NCBI GenBank assembly: GCA_002457135.1
Contig: NTKX01000001.1
Location: 1-64,000 of the forward strand
Direction of reading: 5' to 3'
DNA length: 64,000 nucleotides
Origin: SAR116 cluster bacterium MED-G04
Lineage (GTDB): Bacteria > Pseudomonadota > Alphaproteobacteria > Puniceispirillales > UBA1172
Part shown: positions 18,590 to 27,685 of the stretch, piece after piece
Numbering within the stretch: the stretch's first letter is position 1
Layout: every line of letters begins with the position of its first letter
The notes under the pieces: model-generated
Databases searched by the model: none
The model's input: only the letters and a program-made list of their open reading frames with translations
What the model was told of the DNA's origin: nothing
Translations under genes and position numbers: made by a program

Positions 18590-18793
18590 CTAGAAACCTT
18601 CGCGTTCCATGCGTTTGCGCATAAGTTTGCGCACACGACGGGTGGATTCAGCTGATTCGCGTGCCCGACGTTCAGATGGCTTTTCATAGGAACGGCGGTT
18701 TTTCATTTCACGGAAAAGACCTTCGCGCTGCATCTTCTTTTTCAGCACACGCAGGGCCTGATCAACATTGTTATCCCGTACGGTAACGAACAC
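18590..18793 (-). CDS. rpsU: 30S ribosomal protein S21
   Basis: 67 residues. [20 protein letters not shown] followed by [17 protein letters not shown] is diagnostic for bacterial S21, a small-subunit protein involved in mRNA binding at initiation. The start is GTG at 18793, which puts the RDNNVDQ motif at its normal distance from the N-terminus. A terminator follows. The gene is divergent from the COQ9 gene, and the ~175 bp between them should hold both promoters. Confidence 0.96.
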   Translation of the reverse strand: MFVTVRDNNVDQALRVLKKKMQREGLFREMKNRRSYEKPSERRARESAESTRRVRKLMRKRMEREGF

Positions 18794-18969
18794 TGGCTCT
18801 CACATCCTCTCTAGATGATTAGGTGTTATTGTTAAAGGATCGCCTTTATACCACAGAGGGCAGGCATGGCAAAGCGTTTATCCCTGATAGCGTGCTGCCC
18901 TGCCGGTAAGGGGTTTTAATACCGCGATCAAACCCCTATATATGAATTAGAGTTGATAGAGAAAAAGCC

Positions 18970-19614
18970 ATGTCCAAGCCAACCATTGATGATCTGATCC
19001 GGGCTATCCTGCTCCATGTCCCTTTTGACGGGTGGAGCGCGACAGCCATTGCCAACGGTGCCGCCGATATCGGGATTGAACCCGCCGAGGCTGCGTTGAT
19101 GTTTCCCAACGGGGCGATTGACGCGGTTGAAGCGTTCACCGATCTGGCGGATCGTGAAATGGCGGCCGGGCTTGACCGGATGGAACAACGCCCTGAGCGC
19201 ATCAGCGTCATCATCCGGGAGGCGATCCTGTGCCGCCTGGACTGGGCGACCCCCCATCGGGAAGCGGTGAACGCGGCGCTCAAGATGCTGGCCAACCCCC
19301 AGAACGCGCCGGTGGCGGCCAAGACGCTGTATCGCACCGTTGACCGTATCTGGCGGCTCACCGGTGATCGTGCGGTTGATTTTTCGTTCTACACCAAGCG
19401 TGCCAGCCTGGCGGGTGTCTATTCGGCGGTGCTGCTGTACTGGATTGCAAACCCTTCGGCGGACCGCGCGAAAATTGAGAAGTTTCTGGATCAGCGTCTG
19501 CGTGACGTGGCCATGATCCCGAAAGTGACGGCACCGGCCCGAAAGGCGGCTGAAATGGGGATGAAGATGGCGGGCCGTATCCTTGGCCGAATGCCGATGC
19601 GGCGTTCCGGCTGA
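18970..19614 (+). CDS. COQ9 family protein (ubiquinone biosynthesis)
   Basis: 214 residues. The N-terminal half looks like a TetR-type helical fold and the C-terminal half is the COQ9 domain: REAVNAALKMLANPQNAP, KTLYRTVDRIWRLTGD and DFSFYTKRASLAGVYSAVL are family signatures. COQ9 binds isoprenoid lipids and supports COQ7-type hydroxylation in ubiquinone synthesis. The class is typical of alphaproteobacteria and mitochondria. Monocistronic or linked to metA 46 bp downstream. Confidence 0.93.
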   Translation: MSKPTIDDLIRAILLHVPFDGWSATAIANGAADIGIEPAEAALMFPNGAIDAVEAFTDLADREMAAGLDRMEQRPERISVIIREAILCRLDWATPHREAVNAALKMLANPQNAPVAAKTLYRTVDRIWRLTGDRAVDFSFYTKRASLAGVYSAVLLYWIANPSADRAKIEKFLDQRLRDVAMIPKVTAPARKAAEMGMKMAGRILGRMPMRRSG

Positions 19615-19660
19615 CGCGCCATCCTGATGCCTCCCCGCATTCCCAATCTGGAAAAATCCA

Positions 19661-20581
19661 ATGCCCATCAAGATTCAGCATGATCTTCCTGCCCGTACTG
19701 TTCTGGAAGAAGAAAACGTCGATCTGATCATCAGTGATCAGGCCGTGCGCCAGGATATCCGGCCGTTGCGGATACTTCTGCTCAACCTCATGCCCAAGAA
19801 AAAAGAAACCGAAATCCAGTTCGCGCGGTTGCTCGGCAACTCACCCATGCAGATCGAACTGACGCTGATGATGACGGCCAGCTATACCCCCCGCAATACC
19901 GAAGCAGGGTATCTGAGGCGTTATTATCGCAGTCTTGATGATGTCCGCGAAGACTATTTTGATGCTATCCTGATCACCGGTGCGCCGGTGGAAACCATGC
20001 CGTTTGAGGATGTCGATTACTGGGATGAACTGGCTGAGATCATGGACTGGTCGAAAACCCACTGTTTCCGCCGGCTTGGGATTTGCTGGGGGGCGCAGGC
20101 GCTGCTCTATCATTTTCACGGCATTGCCAAGCACCGCATGAATGACAAGAAATTCGGCATCTTCAATCACCGGGTGGAGGAAAACACCTCCCGCCTGATG
20201 AAAGGTTTCACCGACAATTTCCCCATGCCGGTATCGCGCTACACCGAAAACCTGCGCAAGGAAATTGAGGCATCAGGGTCGATCATGGTTCTGGCCGACA
20301 GTGCGGAGGCTGGCCCCGGCATGGTGCGTGACAGCATCAATGGTGATCTTTTCATCCTCAACCACCTCGAATACGATGCGGATACCCTGGCGGCTGAATA
20401 CAACCGCGATGCTGAGGCCGGATTGGCCACGGCCATCCCGGCCAATTACTATCCCGATAATGACCCGGGCAATACGCCGGTGAATTACTGGCGGCCCTTT
20501 GCCTTCCTCCTGATCACCAACTGGATACACGATCTCTATCAGGATACACCGTTTGACCTGACAGCACTGGGCCGGTCCTGA
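19661..20581 (+). CDS. metAA: Homoserine O-acetyltransferase (MetA/MetAA type)
   Basis: 306 residues, full length for MetA, the first step of methionine synthesis from homoserine. The nucleophile is Cys142 in GICWGAQALLYHFHG. Residue 111 is Glu, in TGAPVETMPFEDV. In characterised enzymes Glu at this position favours acetyl-CoA (Bacillus cereus) whereas Gly favours succinyl-CoA (Escherichia coli), so acetyl-CoA use is predicted despite the metA family name. The stop codon lies inside a perfect 18-bp palindrome shared with the convergent purK end. Confidence 0.93.
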   Translation: MPIKIQHDLPARTVLEEENVDLIISDQAVRQDIRPLRILLLNLMPKKKETEIQFARLLGNSPMQIELTLMMTASYTPRNTEAGYLRRYYRSLDDVREDYFDAILITGAPVETMPFEDVDYWDELAEIMDWSKTHCFRRLGICWGAQALLYHFHGIAKHRMNDKKFGIFNHRVEENTSRLMKGFTDNFPMPVSRYTENLRKEIEASGSIMVLADSAEAGPGMVRDSINGDLFILNHLEYDADTLAAEYNRDAEAGLATAIPANYYPDNDPGNTPVNYWRPFAFLLITNWIHDLYQDTPFDLTALGRS

Positions 20582-20587
20582 CCGGCC
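20570..20587. terminator. Compact palindrome at the metA/purK convergent junction
   Basis: GGCCGGTC-CT-GACCGGCC, 8-bp arms with a 2-bp centre, contains the metA stop. There is no T-run. It is similar in layout to the palindrome at 3903-3920. Confidence 0.35.
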
Positions 20588-20593
20588 GTGGGC

Positions 20594-21688
20594 CTAGTCG
20601 CTGATCTGGCGGGTGATATGCGCCATCTTGCGGCCTGGGCGTGCCGCGGCTTTGCCGTAACGATGGATAAAGGCCCCGGCCTCACCCATGGCGGCATCCA
20701 GCCTGTCCATATCCTCACCGAGGATATTATCCATCTGCCAACGCCCCATCGCCCCGGTTGAACCGAGCGGCAGGCCGGTGATCGCCCGCACCAGCTGGGC
20801 AAACTGGCTCGTCTCCGCGCCTTCGATGGTCCAGTGGAACGAATTATGCGGGCGGGGTGCGATTTCATTGAACACCAGCCCAGACCCGGTAATGAAGCTC
20901 TCCATCGCCAGAACGCCGACAAGCTCAAGATGGCGGGCCAGCGCCTCTACCGCATCCTGCCCGGCGCGGAGCAGCGGGGGAGGCAGGGTTTCAGCATCAG
21001 CCGGTGCCACGGAGGTGGAAAGGATACCGCCCTTATGGGCATTGATCGTGGCCGGGAAATGCGCAATCCGGCCATCGGCACTGCGGGCAATCAGGAAACT
21101 GGCCTCAGCCTGAAAATCAATCCGCTCCTCCAGAATACAGTCATCGCTCTTCAGCCCGTCAAAGGCGGCTTCGGCCTCGGCGGCTGTGCTGATGCTGGCC
21201 TGGCCCTTGCCATCATAGCCGAGGCGGCAGGTTTTCAGGATCGCGCCATGCGCCATCCCGTTGAGCGGGGCTGTGATATCACTGGCCCTGTTGACAGGGG
21301 CGAAATCAGGGGTGGCAATCCCCAGCGACCGGGCCAGGGTTTTTTCGGCAATCCGGTGCTGGGCCGTGCGCAAGGCCGCTGCACCCGGGCTGACAGGGGC
21401 GTTAAGGGCAATCGCCTCCATGGCCTCGGCGGGGACGTTCTCAAACTCGCTGGTGACGGTATCCACCGCTGCGGCAAAACCGGCCAGTGCCGCCCCGTCA
21501 TCATAATCGGCACGGGTTGAAAAGGCCGCCACATCACAGGCCGGGGCATCACCCTCAGGCGCATAGACATGGCACCGATAGCCAAGTTCAGCCGCGGCAA
21601 TGGCGGTCATCCGGCCAAGCTGGCCACCGCCGAGGATACCGATAATAGATCCTTCAGGCAGAGGCGAGGAGAGTGAGGCTTCAGGCAT
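20594..21688 (-). CDS. purK: 5-(carboxyamino)imidazole ribonucleotide synthase
   Basis: 364 residues, an ATP-grasp enzyme. The N-terminal motif is [26 protein letters not shown] is the ATP-grasp loop, and [19 protein letters not shown] is the metal/substrate block. It carboxylates AIR with bicarbonate and ATP in purine synthesis. ATG 21688 overlaps the purE stop by 8 bp; ATG 21700 is an alternative, and neither has a strong ribosome site, consistent with coupling to purE. Confidence 0.95.
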   Translation of the reverse strand: MPEASLSSPLPEGSIIGILGGGQLGRMTAIAAAELGYRCHVYAPEGDAPACDVAAFSTRADYDDGAALAGFAAAVDTVTSEFENVPAEAMEAIALNAPVSPGAAALRTAQHRIAEKTLARSLGIATPDFAPVNRASDITAPLNGMAHGAILKTCRLGYDGKGQASISTAAEAEAAFDGLKSDDCILEERIDFQAEASFLIARSADGRIAHFPATINAHKGGILSTSVAPADAETLPPPLLRAGQDAVEALARHLELVGVLAMESFITGSGLVFNEIAPRPHNSFHWTIEGAETSQFAQLVRAITGLPLGSTGAMGRWQMDNILGEDMDRLDAAMGEAGAFIHRYGKAAARPGRKMAHITRQISD

Positions 21689-22175
21689 CCGTTGGCTCAT
21701 CAGCGATGCTGGCGGTCTGGGCGTTTCGCCAGTTGGCAAGCGCGGCGGCCAGATCATCATCATTGAGGCTGAGGATACTCACCGCCATGAGGGCTGAGTT
21801 AATGGCCCCGGCCTTGCCGATGGCAAACGTGCCGACCGGCACGCCGCCAGGCATCTGGACAATCGACAGCAACGAATCCATGCCCTTGAGCGCGGCGCTT
21901 TCAATCGGCACGCCAAGGACCGGGATCGTGGTATGGGCGGCCAGCATTCCCGGCAGATGCGCGGCACCGCCAGCCCCGGCAATGATGATGCTTATCCCCC
22001 GGTCACGGGCATGATCAGCGTATTCGGCCATGCGTTTCGGGGTGCGGTGGGCAGAGGTGATTTTCTTCTCAAAAGGGATGCCGAAATGATCCAGCAGATC
22101 GGCGGCGTGTTTCATTGTCGGCCAGTCCGATTGACTGCCCATGCAAATGCCAACTGTCGCTTTAATCGCACTCAT
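21681..22175 (-). CDS. purE: N5-carboxyaminoimidazole ribonucleotide mutase
   Basis: 164 residues. [13 protein letters not shown] binds the substrate phosphate, SAHRTPKRM carries the catalytic His, and [12 protein letters not shown] and [18 protein letters not shown] complete the class I PurE signature. It moves the carboxyl group made by PurK to carbon in purine synthesis. First gene of the purEK operon. Start at ATG 22175 with TGAGA upstream. Confidence 0.96.
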   Translation of the reverse strand: MSAIKATVGICMGSQSDWPTMKHAADLLDHFGIPFEKKITSAHRTPKRMAEYADHARDRGISIIIAGAGGAAHLPGMLAAHTTIPVLGVPIESAALKGMDSLLSIVQMPGGVPVGTFAIGKAGAINSALMAVSILSLNDDDLAAALANWRNAQTASIADEPTDA

Positions 22176-22210
22176 GATGCTATCTCAAATTGGTAAAAGA
22201 CGATCCTAGA

Positions 22211-22438
22211 TCAGGCGATGATATCTGGCAACAGCCGCTGGTGGATCGAACGGATTTCATCCTTGATGGCCAGCTTGCGTTTCTTGAGGCGTTGCAGACG
22301 GATCATGTCAGTGAGCGGGTTTGTCACCATCTCTTCGATGATGGCATTGAGGTCACTATGCTCAATCGTCAGCTGTTCCAGTTGCTGGCGAAGCATGGCT
22401 TGCTGATGAGAAATGTTATTGTTTTCAGTCACTGGCAA
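22211..22438 (-). CDS. YdcH/DUF465 family protein
   Basis: 75 residues, all helical and likely coiled coil. LEQLTIEHSDLNAIIEEM and LTDMIRLQRLKKRKLAIKDE are the two heptad-rich halves of DUF465 (YdcH) proteins, whose function is unknown. The frame has no ATG at its beginning: the start is TTG 22438 or GTG 22432, followed by an internal ATG. It lies 35 bp upstream of purE on the same strand and is divergent from prpE. Confidence 0.75.
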   Translation of the reverse strand: MPVTENNNISHQQAMLRQQLEQLTIEHSDLNAIIEEMVTNPLTDMIRLQRLKKRKLAIKDEIRSIHQRLLPDIIA

Positions 22439-22544
22439 TCTGATCTTGTTGTTGTGATTATCTCAATATAGGGTTGCACCCCTATGATCAAACCGTCATC
22501 ATACATCCGCTGAGAATACCATACCATAAGGCATAGGTTGACCC

Positions 22545-24446
22545 ATGAATAATAGTTTTGATGCCATCAATGAAGCGGCCAATAGCGATCTTGTATCGTT
22601 CTGGGGTGAATTGGCGAAAGATATCGCCTGGGATGAACCCCCTCAACGCATCCTGAACGATGACAACCCCCCTTTCTATCGCTGGTTTGAGGGCGGCAAG
22701 ATCAACACCTGCTACAACGCGCTCGATTGCCATATCCGTGATGGCAGGGGTGAGCAGGCGGCGCTGATTTATGACAGCCCGATCACCAATTCAACCCGGA
22801 CCTATACCTATAATGAGCTGACCCATGAGGTCGCCACTTTTGCCGGTGCGCTGAAGGCAAGGGGGCTGGAAAAGGGTGACCGCGTTGTCATCTACATGCC
22901 GATGATCCCTGAGGCTATTGTGGCCATGCTGGCGGTGGTGCGGCTCGGTGCGATCCATTCGGTGGTGTTTGGCGGGTTTGCCGCCAGTGAGCTGGCCAAG
23001 CGGATTGATGACTGCTCCCCCAAAATGATTGTCACGGCATCCTGCGGGATTGAACCCACCCGGATCGTTGAATACAAACCGCTGCTCGATGGGGCCATTG
23101 AGCTGAGCGAACACAAACCCGAAACCTGCATTCTCTATCAACGGCCCCAGGTGACGGCCTCGATGATCGAGGGCCGTGATATTGACTGGCATGATGCGAT
23201 TGACGGGGTTGAACCCGCTGACTGTGTGCCGGTTGATGGGGCTGATCCGTGTTATATCCTCTATACATCCGGGACCACCGGTATCCCGAAAGGGGTCGTG
23301 CGGTCGACAGCGGCGCATATCGTTGCGCTCAAATGGTCGATGAAGGCGATTTATGACATGGACCCCGGCGATGTCTTCTGGACAGCATCGGATATCGGCT
23401 GGGTTGTCGGGCATTCCTATATCGTCTACGCCCCGCTTTTTGCCGGCTGCACCACGGTGATGTATGAGGGCAAACCCGTGGGCACACCCGATGCCGGGGC
23501 ATTCTGGCGGGTTATTGCCGAACACAAGGTTGCCGCCATGTTCACCGCCCCGACCGCGATCAGGGCGATCAAGAAAGAAGACCCCGATGCAAAATTGCTG
23601 GAGCAGTATGACCTGAGCCATTTCAGGGCCCAGTTCCTGGCCGGTGAACGCTGTGATCCCGATACCCTGGAATGGACGGGCCAGCATCTTGGTGTGCCGG
23701 TGATTGATCACTGGTGGCAGACTGAAACAGGCTGGTCGATTGCGGCCACCTGCCTCGGCATTGATGATACCCCTATCCGGGTCGGCAGCCCGGGCCGGGC
23801 TGTGCCGGGCTGGACGGTTGAGGTTGTTGATGCTGCCGGGGGGCCGGTGCCAGCCGGTGAGATTGGCTCCATCGTGGTGAAATTGCCGATGCCGCCGGGT
23901 TGCCTGCCGACCCTGTGGAACAATGATGATCGCTATGTTGAAAGCTACATGGCCGAATTCCCGGGCTATTATAAAACCGGTGATGCCGGGTATATTGATG
24001 ACGATGGCTATATCTTTGTGATGGCGCGCACTGATGACATTATCAACGTGGCGGGCCACAGGCTTTCCACCGGCGGTATGGAAGAGGTCCTGTCCGGTCA
24101 TCCTGATGTGGCCGAATGCGCCGTGGTCGGGGTTGCCGACGCGCTCAAGGGTCAGGTGCCGCTTGGCTTCCTTGTGCTGAAAAGCGGTGTTGACCGTGCC
24201 GGTGACACGATCGTGGCTGAGGTGGTGCAGTCCGTGCGGAATACAATCGGCCCGGTGGCGGCGTTTCGTCAGGCCGTCATCATTCAGCGTCTGCCAAAGA
24301 CGCGATCAGGCAAAATCCTGCGTGGCACGATGAAGAAAATTGCCGATGGGGAGGAATACCCGTTCCCGGCGACAATCGATGATCCGGCCATTCTCGATGA
24401 AATCACGATTGCGTTGCAATCCATCGGCTATCCAAAAAGTGAATAG
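22545..24446 (+). CDS. prpE: Propionate--CoA ligase (ACS family)
   Basis: 633 residues, full length for PrpE/ACSS3-type acyl-CoA synthetases. The AMP-forming motif is YILYTSGTTGIPKGVVR near residue 240. ASCGIEPTRIVEYKPLLD is typical of the propionyl rather than the acetyl branch. WWQTETGW is the acyl pocket region, and the regulatory/catalytic Lys is in LPKTRSGKILRG near the C-terminus. It activates propionate (or acetate) to the CoA ester. Monocistronic, ending in a strong terminator. Confidence 0.9.
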   Translation: MNNSFDAINEAANSDLVSFWGELAKDIAWDEPPQRILNDDNPPFYRWFEGGKINTCYNALDCHIRDGRGEQAALIYDSPITNSTRTYTYNELTHEVATFAGALKARGLEKGDRVVIYMPMIPEAIVAMLAVVRLGAIHSVVFGGFAASELAKRIDDCSPKMIVTASCGIEPTRIVEYKPLLDGAIELSEHKPETCILYQRPQVTASMIEGRDIDWHDAIDGVEPADCVPVDGADPCYILYTSGTTGIPKGVVRSTAAHIVALKWSMKAIYDMDPGDVFWTASDIGWVVGHSYIVYAPLFAGCTTVMYEGKPVGTPDAGAFWRVIAEHKVAAMFTAPTAIRAIKKEDPDAKLLEQYDLSHFRAQFLAGERCDPDTLEWTGQHLGVPVIDHWWQTETGWSIAATCLGIDDTPIRVGSPGRAVPGWTVEVVDAAGGPVPAGEIGSIVVKLPMPPGCLPTLWNNDDRYVESYMAEFPGYYKTGDAGYIDDDGYIFVMARTDDIINVAGHRLSTGGMEEVLSGHPDVAECAVVGVADALKGQVPLGFLVLKSGVDRAGDTIVAEVVQSVRNTIGPVAAFRQAVIIQRLPKTRSGKILRGTMKKIADGEEYPFPATIDDPAILDEITIALQSIGYPKSE

Positions 24447-24492
24447 GGCCTAAAGCTGAATAGGCCTGAAAGAACCGGTTTAAGGTAAAATT

Positions 24493-24520
24493 AAAGGGGG
24501 CTTCTGACCCCCTTTTTTAA
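24493..24520 (+). terminator. Rho-independent terminator of prpE
   Basis: AAAGGGGG/CCCCCTTT, 8-bp stem with a 7-nt loop, then a T-run. It begins 47 bp after the prpE stop. Confidence 0.9.
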
Positions 24521-24528
24521 TGCCTGAT

Positions 24529-24570
24529 GCAAGTGTTCAGGTTCAAGTATTCAGGTTCAAGGGTTCAGGT
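24529..24570. repeat. 14-bp tandem repeat, three copies, just after the trcR stop
   Basis: CAAGTGTTCAGGTT, CAAGTATTCAGGTT and CAAGGGTTCAGGTT follow one another and abut the minus-strand stop codon. Confidence 0.85.
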
Positions 24571-25136
24571 TACGGCATCTCATTGATGCTGCTGACCTGA
24601 TCCACCGTTGTGGCGGCCTGGCCACCTGATTTTTCAATCGCTGTGTTGAGATCAGCCTGGCTGCACAGCCCCAGCATGACGGGATGCTTGGCGGTGATGT
24701 TGGTGATGTTCCAGTGCGAACGGTCCCTGATCTTGCCAATCGTTTCCTTGGTGGTGCCGATCAGTTTTGAAATCTGGCTATCCTTCATGTCAGGATGATG
24801 CTTGACGATCCAGGCGATGGCATCGGGTTTATCGGAACGGCGGTTGACCGGAACGTAGCGCGGCCCCTTGGTGCGGCGTGTCGGTTCAGGCAGATCGGTG
24901 GTCGAGCGGACAAGACGCGCCGATGGGTCTTCCTCACAACGCTTGATTTCTTCATCGCTGAGCTGGCTGTTAAGCACAGGATTATAGCCCTGAATGCCAG
25001 CGCCGACATCGCCATCGGCAATGGCCTGGACTTCCAGTTCATGCAATGAGCAAAAATCCGCAATCTGCTCAAACGTCAGTGCGGTATTGTCAATCAACCA
25101 AACAGCGGTTGCCTTGGGCATAAGCAGGTCAGCCAT
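24570..25136 (-). CDS. trcR: TrcR-like transcription factor (DUF1013)
   Basis: 188 residues. MPKATAVWLIDNTALTFEQIA at the N-terminus is the DUF1013 signature (shown here as a short landmark). DAIAWIVKHHPDMKDSQISK followed by LIGTTKETIGKIRDR looks like a helix-turn-helix. The family is confined to alphaproteobacteria; in Caulobacter the DUF1013 protein TrcR accompanies RNA polymerase and affects the cell cycle. Start at ATG 25136 has AGGAGA upstream; an adjacent ATG at 25139 is too close to it. The gene symbol is by family. Confidence 0.88.
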   Translation of the reverse strand: MADLLMPKATAVWLIDNTALTFEQIADFCSLHELEVQAIADGDVGAGIQGYNPVLNSQLSDEEIKRCEEDPSARLVRSTTDLPEPTRRTKGPRYVPVNRRSDKPDAIAWIVKHHPDMKDSQISKLIGTTKETIGKIRDRSHWNITNITAKHPVMLGLCSQADLNTAIEKSGGQAATTVDQVSSINEMP

Positions 25137-25298
25137 CATTTCTCCTGAGGTGTTTCCGATCCGCGACCGGCGGCCCCTGGGCCGTTATCAAATCAATACA
25201 ATGATCTATATAATGATTGCGTCAGGATTTTGCAAACATTGCGGATTGCAAAGCGATACCGGCTTCGTATGATAAAAAAGACGATGAAGGAGGAGATG

Positions 25299-25478
25299 AT
25301 GGAAGACGAGATTGAAAAGCTCAAGCCATCCGGCCGTCCTGCGGATATGGAACGCTGGAATGTTGAGGACCTCAACGCCTACCGCGACCGGCTGAAAGCG
25401 GAAATAGACCGCATTGATGCCGTGCTGTCGGGGAAACAGTCGGTCCGCGCTGCGGCGGATGATCTCTTTAAAAAATAA
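25299..25478 (+). CDS. DUF1192 family small coiled-coil protein
   Basis: 59 residues. KLKPSGRPADMERWNVEDL and YRDRLKAEIDRIDAVL are typical of DUF1192, a short alphaproteobacterial family of unknown function. The C-terminal half is a predicted coiled coil. An AGGAGG motif immediately before two consecutive ATGs fixes the start at 25299 or 25296; the longer frame to 25230 has no ribosome site. Confidence 0.85.
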   Translation: MEDEIEKLKPSGRPADMERWNVEDLNAYRDRLKAEIDRIDAVLSGKQSVRAAADDLFKK

Positions 25479-25514
25479 CCCGAAAATCCAGCCAATAACG
25501 AAAGTTGAAACACC

Positions 25515-26297
25515 ATGGACAGCCTCACCCTTTTTATCACCGGTGCCACCAGCGGTATCGGTTTCGGTATCGCCAGCCGCATGGCCGCGGCCGGGCATAG
25601 CATCGCCTTTAACGGGCTGGCTGATGCGGCCCGGGTTGATGAGGTCAAGGCCGCGCTGACCGATGCCGGGGCGCCCGAATGCCGGTATTATGATGCCGAT
25701 ATGCGCAAGCCGCAGGATATCCGCGCCATGATGCAATCGGCCGAAGCTGATTTCGGGCGCATTGACGGGCTGGTCAATAATGCCGGGATACAGTTTGTTG
25801 CCCCTGTTGAGGAATTCCCCACCGAAAAATGGGATGATGTGATCGCCATTAATCTGAGCGCGAGTTTTCATACCATTGCCGCGGTCATCCCGGGCATGCG
25901 GGAGCGCGGCTTTGGCCGGATCGTCAATATCGCATCAACCCACGGGCTGATCGCCTCGGCAGGGAAAAGCGCCTATTCAGCGGCCAAGCACGGGCTGGTC
26001 GGGTTGACCCGCAGCATCGCGCTGGAGGCCGCAACCGATGGCATCACCTGCAACGCCATCTGCCCGGGCTGGGTCCGCACACCGCTGGTGGAGGCCCAGA
26101 TCGAAGCCAGAATGGAAGCAAAAGGGACATCCCGTCAGGAGGAGGCCCGGGCGCTGGTCATCGAACGCCAGCCATCGGGGGAATTTGTTTCCATTGAACA
26201 GATCGCCGAATTTGCCGATTTCCTGATCACATCCAGCGCGGGCGCGAGCTTTAATGGCGCGGCGCTCCCCATTGACGGGGCCTGGACGGCTCAATAA
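25515..26297 (+). CDS. bdhA: 3-hydroxybutyrate dehydrogenase (SDR family)
   Basis: 260 residues, a classical short-chain dehydrogenase. Cofactor motif TGATSGIGFGIA at residues ~9-20, LVNNAGIQ, catalytic Ser in IASTHGLIAS and YSAAKHG (Tyr and Lys). NAICPGWVRTPLVEAQI and ERQPSGEFVS match D-beta-hydroxybutyrate dehydrogenases. It converts 3-hydroxybutyrate to acetoacetate with NAD+, as in polyhydroxybutyrate or ketone use. It follows the DUF1192 gene by 36 bp. Confidence 0.9.
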   Translation: MDSLTLFITGATSGIGFGIASRMAAAGHSIAFNGLADAARVDEVKAALTDAGAPECRYYDADMRKPQDIRAMMQSAEADFGRIDGLVNNAGIQFVAPVEEFPTEKWDDVIAINLSASFHTIAAVIPGMRERGFGRIVNIASTHGLIASAGKSAYSAAKHGLVGLTRSIALEAATDGITCNAICPGWVRTPLVEAQIEARMEAKGTSRQEEARALVIERQPSGEFVSIEQIAEFADFLITSSAGASFNGAALPIDGAWTAQ

Positions 26298-26327
26298 AAA
26301 ATCACTTAATTCAGGGCGATAGCAGGC

Positions 26328-27155
26328 CTAGTCTTTTCCGCCGGGGAGGGGCAGCAAGCGTTCCGGCAGGAACGGCTCCAGCCTCGTGTCATCAGCCATC
26401 AGGCTTGCGTCATCATCATGCAGGTATTCCAGCCGGATACTGGCAAGCCCGAGCATGCCGTCACCATCCGGCAGCGCGGCGAAAACGGTTCCGGCATCAC
26501 GCCCATCGACCTTGATCGTCGCAGGCGCGGTGATCGCCCCATCAATGCGCACCGGCGCGTAACTGCGTTTGACCAGCCCGCGATAGCGTGTTCTGGCCGT
26601 GACTTCCTGGCCGATATAACAGCCCTTCTCAAAACTGATACCGTCATCGAGATCAAGCCTGCATTCAAGCGGCAGGGCCTTTTCAGGGGGCAGTTCGGCC
26701 TCACCCTCGGCGATGCCGTGATGCCAGCGCAGCCTCCTCCACTGATCGGTATCCGCCGTGGGTTCAGCCGGGGCATCACCGTAGAGACGGCCAACCGGGA
26801 TGGGAAATCGCGGGTCGGTGAGGATACCGTCACACCCCCCCTCAACAGCGTGAACAGCCCGGTCATCAAGGGTAATGTCAATGGCGCGGCGAAGCCGGTA
26901 GAGCTTCAGTTTACGGGCCAGGCCATCGCGCTGGCTGCGGTCGCATTCAAGGGTAAACCCGGTTTCATCATGGCTGATCAGCAGGTCAACAAGGATACGG
27001 CCCTGCGGGGTCAGCAACGCCGCCTGACGCACCGAACCCGGGGCCAGATCAGTGACGCTGGCGGTGATCAGGTCTTGCAGAAAATCAGCGGTCTCATCGC
27101 CATCAAGCCTGATCAGCGCGCGCCCGGTCAGGGCATGGAAAACAGCTTCACTCAA
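26328..27155 (-). CDS. ygfZ: Folate-dependent YgfZ-like protein
   Basis: 275 residues of the YgfZ/GcvT-fold family, which supports iron-sulfur enzyme maturation through folate binding. The family hallmark EKGCYIGQEVTAR (conserved Cys) lies near residue 175, and DLITASVTDL near the N-terminus is also typical. The start is taken as TTG 27155, nine bases after GGGGGAGG and overlapping the stop of the upstream exported protein. The open frame continues further but would overlap that gene heavily. Confidence 0.88.
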   Translation of the reverse strand: MSEAVFHALTGRALIRLDGDETADFLQDLITASVTDLAPGSVRQAALLTPQGRILVDLLISHDETGFTLECDRSQRDGLARKLKLYRLRRAIDITLDDRAVHAVEGGCDGILTDPRFPIPVGRLYGDAPAEPTADTDQWRRLRWHHGIAEGEAELPPEKALPLECRLDLDDGISFEKGCYIGQEVTARTRYRGLVKRSYAPVRIDGAITAPATIKVDGRDAGTVFAALPDGDGMLGLASIRLEYLHDDDASLMADDTRLEPFLPERLLPLPGGKD

Positions 27156-27648
27156 TGGTCTTGACCTCCCCCAGGTAACGCCGCAGGTAAAAGTGTTTTT
27201 CACCCGCCCAATAGCATCTTTTATCATCGGGGCGCGCTTCAACAAATGTCGCCCCATCGGTATTCCTATCGGAATTTATATCGGTTTTATGGAAAATCTG
27301 GGTGCATCCCAGAAACCGGATGCCAAGGGTTGTATCGGTGAACTCGGCCTTGCCCTTGCGATCAACGCTGATGGAGATGGACGGGGCATCTGCCCGGAAA
27401 CACTGGCCTGCCCGCTGTTTCTTGCAGGCATCGGTTTCAACACTGTCCCTCACCTTGACATGGGTGACCTGACCCGCGCTGAAGATAAACCCGTCATCAT
27501 CCAGCATGGCGCAACCATCAGCCGGTGGTGCCGTGCGGCCGGCAAATTCGCATTCGAACCACAGCCCCTCCCAGAACGTGCTGGCATGGGCATAGCCGGT
27601 ATAACCGGCCATAATCAGCAGCATCAGGATCAGAGAGGGCAATCGCAT
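27148..27648 (-). CDS. Exported protein of unknown function
   Basis: 166 residues. Clear signal peptide (LPSLILMLLIMAGYTGYAHA) and a mature part with about six Cys residues (FECEF, DGCAML, DACKK, GQCF, LGCTQ, KRCYW), suggesting disulfides in the periplasm. No family recognised. Its end overlaps the YgfZ start, so the two are co-transcribed. Confidence 0.72.
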   Translation of the reverse strand: MRLPSLILMLLIMAGYTGYAHASTFWEGLWFECEFAGRTAPPADGCAMLDDDGFIFSAGQVTHVKVRDSVETDACKKQRAGQCFRADAPSISISVDRKGKAEFTDTTLGIRFLGCTQIFHKTDINSDRNTDGATFVEARPDDKRCYWAGEKHFYLRRYLGEVKTIE

Positions 27649-27685
27649 GGTGTTGTCTCTTTCTAGGCGGGGGGCCAGAGGCGGC

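Noticed and set aside
22791-24101. 436-codon open frame antisense to prpE
   Set aside because: It mirrors a complete, well-conserved gene. The translation is His/Arg/Pro-rich without domain features, as expected for an antisense frame in GC-rich coding DNA.
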